Source: a virus
Virus record (IMG/VR): IMGVR_UViG_3300027797_000021
Location: 27,617 to 91,616 of that record
Direction: 5' to 3' (one strand)
DNA: 64,000 nucleotides
The notes below the pieces were generated by a model, which saw only the letters and a list, made by a program, of their open reading frames with translations, searched no databases and had not been told where the DNA came from. Position numbers and translations under genes: made by a program. Positions 8,367-17,300 of the stretch are shown piece by piece (position 1 is the first letter of the stretch; the number at the start of each line of letters is the position of its first letter).

Positions 8367-11144
8367 TTAGTTCCAGTCTTCTCCAGCTATATCCTGGAGA
8401 TCAAAGACAACTCCAGCTGTAAGATTATTTTGAATTATACTATATATTTCTTTTTCATCAATAAAATTATCTTTAACTTCTTTTGGTATTCTAATTATAA
8501 CATATCCACCCTTAGTATAAGTGTCTCCCTGTGCAGGATATGTGTCCCAGTAGGAAAGTATTTCATCTATACTTTCAATTATTTCCGAGTTTTGAATAGA
8601 CGCCTTTACTCCGCCACCCCTTAGTCTTAGGTCTGCCAATTTTGGATTTTGCCTATTGGGATCGTTTGTTACGTATGTAATAGCTATCATTAAAGCAAAT
8701 GGATCATAATTGATGGAGAGTATGTCAAAAATTGTTGGATCATAAGTAAAGTTTACACTCTGAGTATAATCGTGATCTAATATTTCTGTGTATTCAACTG
8801 ATTGTGGATTCAGATTGCTATATGTTTTTTTATATATATTTTTTGGAGTTATATATATATAAAGTGGCTTATCAAATTCAATAACATCTGCGTTTAATAG
8901 GGGGTTTAGCGGAATCGGATCTCCATCTACCTGCCTTAATAAAATGTTTCTATTTTCGGTTGTATAACAAACCTTAATAAGGGAATTGCTTGATGGAACT
9001 AATGGACGTTTAAAAGTTATTACCCCGGTATAAGAGTTTATATCTTTAATTAATCGGTATGGTATTTCCGCCCAGTCGCTATCTATTGTTTGTTTTGTAA
9101 ATACTTTAATTTCACTCTTAATTAATCCAGATATGGATGATGAATAACTTGTTGGATGATTCCAATTTAATATTGGAGTTCTCTTTACTTTTATATTTTT
9201 ACTATCTAATATTATAGGATATTCATCAGTAACATCATAGTGCCCATGACCATATATCTTTGACCAAGAAACATTTTGTTGATCCAATGTACTATATTGT
9301 GCCAGTAAAGACTGATCTTTATAATCTTTCTTCCAGTCAAACCATTGATTTCTTGGAGAAATATATATCTCTTTTGAAAAAGCGCCGGGTGAGACGGGGA
9401 GCTCCCATGAGTCAAATTTAGATAAATTCGGACTTATTTCATTAACCTTAATAGAGCTTGAGGAATTATATCTTACGGAATATACTGGAACTAGATACTT
9501 TAGCGGTACTTTACTTGGTATGAATGTACTAGAATTATTAAGACCAAAAAACTCATTGTCACCAGGTGTTCCATCTGCATCTAGTGCGCATATTCCAATG
9601 AATATATTTTCAACATTTCTGCTTAAAGAATTTTCTGATCTTGAATAAAAGTCAAGATAGTTTAAATAATTTCCTAAGAATTCTTTTTGTCCTATATCAT
9701 AGAATCCATATTTAACGCCATCATCTGGAAACTCACTAGTAATTGAAAAGTATCCATACTGAAGATCTCTCTCTTCTAGAACGTCTCTATTATGAGATGG
9801 AATATCATTGATCGCAGATTTTATTTGGGTCATAGTTGGAATACCTTTTGCAGTGCCGTCTGCGTTACAGAAAAGCAGGATCCCCTCTCCGTAATTTATA
9901 GTGTTCTTATCGATTGCTGATAATAAGGTTCCGGATACTGTCTTCATTCGATTATTAGATAAATCATTTGAAATTGTTGTCACTAATGAATCGCCGTAAT
10001 AGGTTGCTGATGTTTCAACCTTAAGTATGTTATTATCCTTAGAAACGGAAACTGGGGTGCCCTCCAATGTAACTTGCCCCCTAGATATAACATTATCCAA
10101 AGATATGTCCGATAGCACTATAGGCTGACCTGTATTTCTGTTGCTAAACGAATCGACTATTATGTCACCATTATTATAATTGACACTATTTAAAGTTAAT
10201 TCATCTTCAGGAGTAAAAATAATAGAAGTATTTTCTCCCTCAACTTTTGAGGGATACTCAATTTTGGAAATATAGTGATTACCGTTTCTCAATGACGTTA
10301 AAGACTTAATCCTGCCTAAGTTATCTAATGGCACTAGCTTGGATGTGATTGGGGAAATATTTTGCACAGTGCCAGAAATCGATACGGTTACCGTAATTAG
10401 CTTGGGTGGAAAGTAGTCTTTATATCTTGTCTCAGTATAAGGTTCTCCAGGCTTACTCATGCCTTTTACGTCTATTCTTGCGATAGAGAAACCTTCAGCT
10501 TCTCCAAAACCAGGTATTTTATTTCCAATAATATTAACAAAAATATATTTAGCGTCTTCCCTACTTCTACCGTTCATGGGAATCTTTATTTCCCCCGACT
10601 GTGCCGATAAATCTAGTAATTCAATTCCGCCAAATTTGAAAATATCAGTTTGATCAGTGGACGACCATCCAATTGCTGCAGCTTTGAATTGCCTCCATTT
10701 CGGATCTGCGTCTGCTGTAATAATAATCTCATTAACTGTCAATAGACTATCTGGTATCTTAAAAAAAATGTAATCAGACGCTATTGATGGGCCGACCGTT
10801 CCGCTAAAACTTAGTTTTTTATATGATCTATCAGAGTTAATAGAAGAGGTGGTGCCCATATTTTCTACGGCAATGATGTACTTTCTTATGTCTGGAGAGG
10901 CAAAGTTTCTCCAGCCCTCAAATACTTCTGGGGTTGACGCCTTCATATTTAACCAGAACTTAGCCAAGTACCATTTAGTTTCACTATCTACTTTGCCGTC
11001 AATATATATTTGATTATTATTTGCCTGAAAGACCTTAACGGAAGCGTTTGTTACTGGACCATATAGCCCATCAATAGCCTTATTATAGTATCCATTAGCC
11101 GCTAATGTATACTGTATGTATTTTACGTATTCATGTGATGACAT
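8367..11144 (-). CDS. Baseplate protein with N-terminal peptidoglycan-binding domain
   Basis: A 925-residue protein. Residues 7-65 form a PG_binding_1-type three-helix domain: VKYIQYTLAANGYYNKAIDG, then LYGPVTNASVKVFQ and IDGKVDSETKWYL, with the usual spacing of the G-x-YGP and FQ positions. Such domains bind peptidoglycan in cell-wall hydrolases and some phage tail proteins. The rest is long, beta-rich and without catalytic motif. The C-terminus (DPFALMIAITYVTNDPNRQNP...RLRGGGV) is compact and ends in an acidic patch. Position between wedge proteins and adhesins suggests a baseplate subunit that docks on the wall during contraction or landing. The domain call is solid; the exact baseplate position is inference. 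Confidence 0.7.
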   Translation of the reverse strand: MSSHEYVKYIQYTLAANGYYNKAIDGLYGPVTNASVKVFQANNNQIYIDGKVDSETKWYLAKFWLNMKASTPEVFEGWRNFASPDIRKYIIAVENMGTTSSINSDRSYKKLSFSGTVGPSIASDYIFFKIPDSLLTVNEIIITADADPKWRQFKAAAIGWSSTDQTDIFKFGGIELLDLSAQSGEIKIPMNGRSREDAKYIFVNIIGNKIPGFGEAEGFSIARIDVKGMSKPGEPYTETRYKDYFPPKLITVTVSISGTVQNISPITSKLVPLDNLGRIKSLTSLRNGNHYISKIEYPSKVEGENTSIIFTPEDELTLNSVNYNNGDIIVDSFSNRNTGQPIVLSDISLDNVISRGQVTLEGTPVSVSKDNNILKVETSATYYGDSLVTTISNDLSNNRMKTVSGTLLSAIDKNTINYGEGILLFCNADGTAKGIPTMTQIKSAINDIPSHNRDVLEERDLQYGYFSITSEFPDDGVKYGFYDIGQKEFLGNYLNYLDFYSRSENSLSRNVENIFIGICALDADGTPGDNEFFGLNNSSTFIPSKVPLKYLVPVYSVRYNSSSSIKVNEISPNLSKFDSWELPVSPGAFSKEIYISPRNQWFDWKKDYKDQSLLAQYSTLDQQNVSWSKIYGHGHYDVTDEYPIILDSKNIKVKRTPILNWNHPTSYSSSISGLIKSEIKVFTKQTIDSDWAEIPYRLIKDINSYTGVITFKRPLVPSSNSLIKVCYTTENRNILLRQVDGDPIPLNPLLNADVIEFDKPLYIYITPKNIYKKTYSNLNPQSVEYTEILDHDYTQSVNFTYDPTIFDILSINYDPFALMIAITYVTNDPNRQNPKLADLRLRGGGVKASIQNSEIIESIDEILSYWDTYPAQGDTYTKGGYVIIRIPKEVKDNFIDEKEIYSIIQNNLTAGVVFDLQDIAGEDWN

Positions 11145-11173
11145 ATTTCTTAGCTCTCATGTACTAGTATTTT

Positions 11174-14100
11174 TTAGGGGTTGTAACTTATGAAGCTTGC
11201 TGGGAAAGTACCCAAGCCTAGGCTATATAGTTGCGCTTGGGTTTGATTAAATAATGTTTTTACAATAGTGGAAGACGCAAAATTTGCAGTGGAGAAAACA
11301 AAAATTATATTATATTTACCAAATTCGCCTTGATTAGCTAACTTACGTACGGAAAATTGAGTATATAATGCTAAACCGGCATCTGTTGAAATCGTTCCAC
11401 CCTTGAAACGAGTAAGTGTTATTATAGCGGGATTAGTTCCAGGCGCAATGACACCAACATTTTCCACTCTTATTATATCTGGTCTACTTGCGGTTGAATC
11501 GGCAATTGGAACAACAGGCGGAACTGAAGTGGTGTCGGGTGGAAGACTGGCGATGTAAGCAGCTATCGCTGCCCAGTCTATTACGTCTTCATCGCCAGGA
11601 TCACCGCCACCATCTACTGTTTGCTTCCATATCCCTGTTATTCCGTGTATATCTATATCTCCAGTATAGGGAAAAACATTTGAACTTTCTGAGACTTTAG
11701 TACTGCGTTGCAAGTTAAGGTCGTCAATGGCAGACTGAAAGTTTTTAGCTTCTGCAATAAAAGGTTGTGATTCTGGAATTATTGTTACAATATCAGGTAT
11801 TAATTCTATACCTTTTCCGTCAATTGCTATTGTGGCAGTTAATGACAGGTCACAGTCGAACCCATAAGGTTCGTCCATTCCCTCAAATGAAGTAAACTTA
11901 GAAGATAATTTAAATGGATAGGAATTAAATCCTGAAGAAAATCCTATTCCTGAATTAAGGCTTCTGGTAGATGATGTACCAGCTGGTCTTTCCACCAATA
12001 GGTGAGGCCCAAGTCCAGCTATCCTTTGTAGTGACGGAGAATACTTCTTAGTATAGGCGAGTAGAGGTCCCCTCGCTGCGCCGGATACCACAAATTTATA
12101 AAGTGAATAAGATGATGGTATGTTCTCGGTTATGCTTGGACTAGGAATTACCTCGGCATTGACGAACCCTACGTCTGGATTTGTGACTTCTACATAAAAT
12201 GTAATATCTTCAACACTAAGTTCAGCTAATAAATTACGCTGAAACTCTGGCAGCTTTTCTAGCATTTTTGTTTTTAAATAAGTGAAAATACTAGGACTAT
12301 TTGATGATGTATCTTTTGTTAAATTTCTAGCATAAACACTCTCGGAATCGACATTTTCAAATAAGATTTTTTCAGAATCTTCTAGGGCATCTGAATACAT
12401 TACCCAAGATGAGTCCCAATCTGTAACAAAATTAATTAAAGATGAAGCTGTTGTTGGCTTCCTTTCTGATTGAGACTTGCAGTATATCCCATAGGAAACC
12501 GCATTGAAAAGTAACTTGAAAGGCCCTTCAACTATTGCGGAAAAAACGTTGTTGTCATTTTCAATATTTCCATAATGAGATACAGCGTTATTGGAATCAA
12601 CCACCTTATCTGGATAAGCTAAGTTATATACTGAGTTACAGTAAGCCAGTAAATTAAATGTTGTAGCAATAATATTACCCTTAGATAGGGTGTCTACCAG
12701 ATTGGTAGAAGCGGGAATAATTGCCCCTATAGGATACTGCGCAGAGGTAGTGGCTCCGGCCTTAAGGAAAACATTGTCGTTTGCTAAAGATGAAAAGTAT
12801 TTATAGGTTTTTGGCGAACTAGCATTTCCGTTTATGAGTCTTGATCCAAATATTCCGTAATAGTCTTTTTCAAAAATATTATCCGAGAGAGACCATCCAC
12901 CATTTTTGGTAGAGTCCACAAGATAGTTAGTGTCTATCATATCAACAGTGTTCGCAGTCGCTCCATCAGACATTGCTAACTGAGTTCCTGCATTTAACTT
13001 TGATGCATTTGGACATAGTGATAGATCTAATATTAATGTGCCAAATTTATTACCCGTAAAATCATTAATTTTTTCTGCCTGTTCACGAGTAATCTCTGCG
13101 TCAGGAGACCAGACTAAAACATCATACCCAGAAATATCCGTTGTATCTATGTTCACTTTCCAATAGTCAGCTTGATTTTTATTTATACCATTTTGTGCTA
13201 ATGGATTGGTGAATTTTAGACGAGTAAGATTGAAGGGTGAGTTTTCAAGTCTATATATTGCGTATGGATTTGTATTTCCATTGTTTGTATTTTGGCTGTT
13301 TGAGCTCGTGCATAGCACTGCTGCTTTTACAGTTCTAGAAAAAGTTCCCGAAGATATGTCAGACTCAACACCATAGTAAACTTGATTAAAATTGAGGCTT
13401 CTTTTAGTTCTTGCTATTATTCGCCAGTTAAAAACTTCATAAGTTCTATAATCTTTAATAGCTTTACTGGGCACTATAACCTGGTAGCCATTTTCTATTG
13501 GTTGATTATTCAAATTGATATTAGTATATTTTTGATCTATTTTTTTTATAGAAAAATTCTTTGAGCCATAGTAGTTTGGATCGATTACAAATGACTCTTC
13601 GGGAAGTTCCTTGAAATATTTAACAGGATTTATTGTTTCGGAATATCGTAACTGAAATCCAAATACATTTCCAAGTTCATCTGATTCAACTTTATTGTAC
13701 ATTAATTTTAAGTTTATTGGTTGTTGTGGGTCTAGAAATACTAAAATTCTATAAGGAATTTCCGGGAGAGAAGTGTTATTTTCTGTCCTGAATGGTTCTA
13801 GTAAAATCTTATATTTTCTTTTATTTGTAATTGGATTAATATAATCTTTTCCAAATTCATCTAATACTTTTATGCCTAGGCTAATGATTATATCATCACT
13901 AATATAATCATCCAAAGATATTAGGGAAATAGATGATGGAGCTATCGCAAAGTATCTACTTGTATAGAAATAATGGCTAAATGAATCTGGATTTACTTGA
14001 TTTAAATCCAATAGTTCAGAGACTGTTTTCTTGTGTACGAAAGAATTACTGATTGTTATATTTTCCGTTGCAATAGAAGATGAACCATTTAACCTTCTTA

Positions 14101-14320
14101 AAATACCTAGCTCATCTGCGTACATGATTTCTGAGGAAGATGTTTCTTTAATCTTATTTTCTATAATTATTTCTGAAACATCTGTAATAAATACATTTTT
14201 TGCCGGACTAATTGATTCCGAAGTAAACCAAGATATACCTGCGGCATGCAACGGGACCTTTGCCCCTATCTTTGTTGCTTTTTCCTTGCCAGAAGTAGTT
14301 AGATTGTCAAATATTTCCAT
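11174..14320 (-). CDS. Virion baseplate protein with class-I-glutamine-amidotransferase-like middle domain
   Basis: A 1048-residue protein whose ATG overlaps the preceding stop by one base (TAATG). The N-terminal third and C-terminal third are beta-rich structural sequence. Residues about 328-615 look like an alpha/beta flavodoxin or ThuA/GATase1-like fold: RTVKAAVLC as a first strand, YDVLVWSPDAEITREQAEKI as strand plus helix, GTLILDLS as the next strand, GNIIATTF and GPFKLLFNAVSYGIYC as the closing elements. I see no convincing Cys-His-Glu triad, so it may be a non-catalytic scaffold. It lies between the wedge protein and the peptidoglycan-binding protein. The fold assignment is by eye and moderate; virion location rests on context. 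Confidence 0.5.
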   Translation of the reverse strand: MEIFDNLTTSGKEKATKIGAKVPLHAAGISWFTSESISPAKNVFITDVSEIIIENKIKETSSSEIMYADELGILRRLNGSSSIATENITISNSFVHKKTVSELLDLNQVNPDSFSHYFYTSRYFAIAPSSISLISLDDYISDDIIISLGIKVLDEFGKDYINPITNKRKYKILLEPFRTENNTSLPEIPYRILVFLDPQQPINLKLMYNKVESDELGNVFGFQLRYSETINPVKYFKELPEESFVIDPNYYGSKNFSIKKIDQKYTNINLNNQPIENGYQVIVPSKAIKDYRTYEVFNWRIIARTKRSLNFNQVYYGVESDISSGTFSRTVKAAVLCTSSNSQNTNNGNTNPYAIYRLENSPFNLTRLKFTNPLAQNGINKNQADYWKVNIDTTDISGYDVLVWSPDAEITREQAEKINDFTGNKFGTLILDLSLCPNASKLNAGTQLAMSDGATANTVDMIDTNYLVDSTKNGGWSLSDNIFEKDYYGIFGSRLINGNASSPKTYKYFSSLANDNVFLKAGATTSAQYPIGAIIPASTNLVDTLSKGNIIATTFNLLAYCNSVYNLAYPDKVVDSNNAVSHYGNIENDNNVFSAIVEGPFKLLFNAVSYGIYCKSQSERKPTTASSLINFVTDWDSSWVMYSDALEDSEKILFENVDSESVYARNLTKDTSSNSPSIFTYLKTKMLEKLPEFQRNLLAELSVEDITFYVEVTNPDVGFVNAEVIPSPSITENIPSSYSLYKFVVSGAARGPLLAYTKKYSPSLQRIAGLGPHLLVERPAGTSSTRSLNSGIGFSSGFNSYPFKLSSKFTSFEGMDEPYGFDCDLSLTATIAIDGKGIELIPDIVTIIPESQPFIAEAKNFQSAIDDLNLQRSTKVSESSNVFPYTGDIDIHGITGIWKQTVDGGGDPGDEDVIDWAAIAAYIASLPPDTTSVPPVVPIADSTASRPDIIRVENVGVIAPGTNPAIITLTRFKGGTISTDAGLALYTQFSVRKLANQGEFGKYNIIFVFSTANFASSTIVKTLFNQTQAQLYSLGLGTFPASFISYNP

Positions 14321-17300
14321 TATTCTTCCTCATGGTCTGGATGCAATTGCGAGTAATCAGATATATAGTACGGAGTAGAGCCCATCAAACCCATTTGATA
14401 TTGATCGTATCTATTTAGCGGAATCCATTTTGGAGGTGACCAATTTGGTGTCGAATTATATGCGTAAATAATCTCTGCATTGGAGTGCTCATATGCAAAG
14501 CTGGGAGTTGCTAATATCTGTGAGTTTTGTTGCCTATTTATTGTATATATATTTGGTAGTGGGATATCATTCTCATCACTATATTGGATAGAATCGTATG
14601 ACTCATGCCAGTAAATAACATCTCCAGATATAGTAACGTCATTGGACAAAAGAACTTCTCCACTAGAAGTCAAAATAGACGTAATAGCTTCTTCGTTAGA
14701 GATATTTACCCGAGCAAACCAGTATCCCGGCGTGCTTGAGTCACTGGCTGTAATTTCATTAGATATGGTAAATTCTCCATTTGAATTAGTATTAATCACA
14801 TAATCTGGCGTAGCTGCAAACAAGTCTTTTAACGTCCTGCCGACATTCCAGGAAAGCTGGACTTCATTATTAAAGGGTTTATTCTTCCAGTAAATTTTTC
14901 CAGATATTGATACCTTACTGATGCCATCGGCATTTATGTTAATGTCGGACGCAGCTGCCTTAACTGACAAATTAAATGGGTCATTTCTATTTATTGCAAA
15001 TGGCACCTTTAAGATGTATCCTTCGGAAGAGCTATTTTGCTCACCATTCGGGGTGGCAGATCCTATTCCAACAATATCAATTACTCCCTCGCGATATACT
15101 GCTGGTATGTCACCATCATATCGAATGATGGCTGTTGCTAATCCATTATCGCTTGTCGTTATGAATGATGGTGTAGCTGAAATTAAATCACCAGAAATAG
15201 CAAATGTTTGACCTGGCTTTAGATTATATTGATTATCGTGAGATACCAAAGATAAATACATTAAATCTGAAGTAGAGTCAGAGATGTATGCTGGTGATAA
15301 ATGAGCTTCAACATGCGAAAATGGATAATCTTCTTTACTGACATATATGTATCCTTCATCTATCGGATTTAAGGATGAATTCAGATGTAAATTAATTGGA
15401 TATGTAATGTCGTTAATTGAATTTTCATAAGTAATATTATATGAAGAATTTGAGTTTGGAGTTGAGCTGAAATAAATTACTGAATTATATGCGTCAGCAA
15501 TAGGGTCATAAACGTCATTATCGAGATACCATGCATTATTTACCTTATACGAAACTAAGTATTCCCTATCGTATATGAATGGTGTGGCTGCACTTTGGGG
15601 TGTAGCTTCATTGGTCAGTGTAATTTGATTTTCGCTTACAAGTATAGTATCTAATACTTCTTTGCCAGTATAATTATCTAAGACTGATACATTAGATATG
15701 TCTTTATACGCTAAATAAATTATTTCATTTGCGCTGGCATTAACTATTTCAGAGTTTTCAAAAGTTAATTTTCCAGGAGTAGCGGCGTCTTCAAATGCCA
15801 TATTTCTATAGTTCTGACCATCAACATCAACAAGTACGGGGGCGCCATTCCTAGGCGTATTTAAAAGGTTGACACTGAAGAATCTTCCACTAGAAGATTC
15901 CGTAACTGGATTTGCATATATGTAATAATCATTTTCTTCCAGGTATATCCAACCCGTGTGTAGTGCTGATCGCTGTTCTTGAATTAAAAACTTATCTTTT
16001 TTAGCATGTACGTCTATGTAAGTTTCTACATCTTGACTAAACGAAGAATTTAAATTATTTAAAAGCGCATCTTGAGATTCAACGTATGCTTGAACTGAAT
16101 TTTGTGCAGTATTTAATGTAGCGTCTTTTATGATATATACATCATCTTGGAGAAGGCCGAAAGATTCTTTACTCAAATAAATTTTACTTAAAAAAGAATC
16201 AGTATTAAAATAAGAATTTAGCGGATTCTCCCCGGTCTCATATACGTTATCTAGCGAATCTATGTATCCACCAAAAAGATTAGGAGTTGTTTGGGCTGTA
16301 AACGATTCATAGGCATCAAAATATATTGGATAATAACTTGATGTAGCTGATTCGATCAGCAAGTAGTGTGGTGTTGACGCGTAATTAATTGTTGCAGAGT
16401 TAAAATAATTAGATGATCCGAGCGATATATTTGAAGAGCTGAATGGTTTCCATTTTATGTTTGGAGAAGATGGAACTAAATACTGCGAATTGTCATCTGG
16501 ATTAATGGTTCTCCCGCCAATAATATTTGTTTCTATATCTTCTGATCCAAAGTATCCAACCCCATTTGGAGCGCTGACGTCTACATAAAGATACTGAGGC
16601 GTTGCGTCGAATGGTAAGATTACTCTATCTAACATCTCATTTACGTAAATGGACTTTGTCGAGGTACCTAAGATGGTAGGATCATTTTGCGGATTCAGAC
16701 TAAAAGTAGATTGTAATGGGTTCGTGTTTAAGGATGCTATCTTTGTTGAGTAATCGGTAGATCCAATTTTTATATTAGCGTCTTGGGGGCGCCTATTTGG
16801 AGTGGCCATTGATATTTGAGAATTGACAGTTGGGTTAACGTAGTAACTTGGAGTACTAGTGGAAAATGAAGCACGATAGCTTGCAGTTGCAAGAGAAGTA
16901 TCGTATGCTTGGGACACATAATTCCATCCGCCATTTGAGAATACTATTTTTACTGAAGAAGCGTCATTGAAGGTAATACTATTAGTTATAGGAGACGCGT
17001 GAGTATTGAGGTAGATCTGATTATATACTTTATCTTTGAATACTACATCAGGAATGGTATTGCCCTCTTGATCAAATATTCTAATATAGTTAAATTCTGG
17101 ACTAGCAGAACTTGTAGCTGGTAATCTATTGCCAACATAAAAATCTTCTCTATTAGTATAGTTTAAATTTGAATAAAATGTAGAAGGAGTGGTGTAGTTA
17201 TCATGTGGTGGCATTATTATTTCATATGTCAGCCCAACTCCAACATCGGCTTTATTGACATTATTTACTTTCCCAGTGCCTGAGATATGAAGACCATCGG

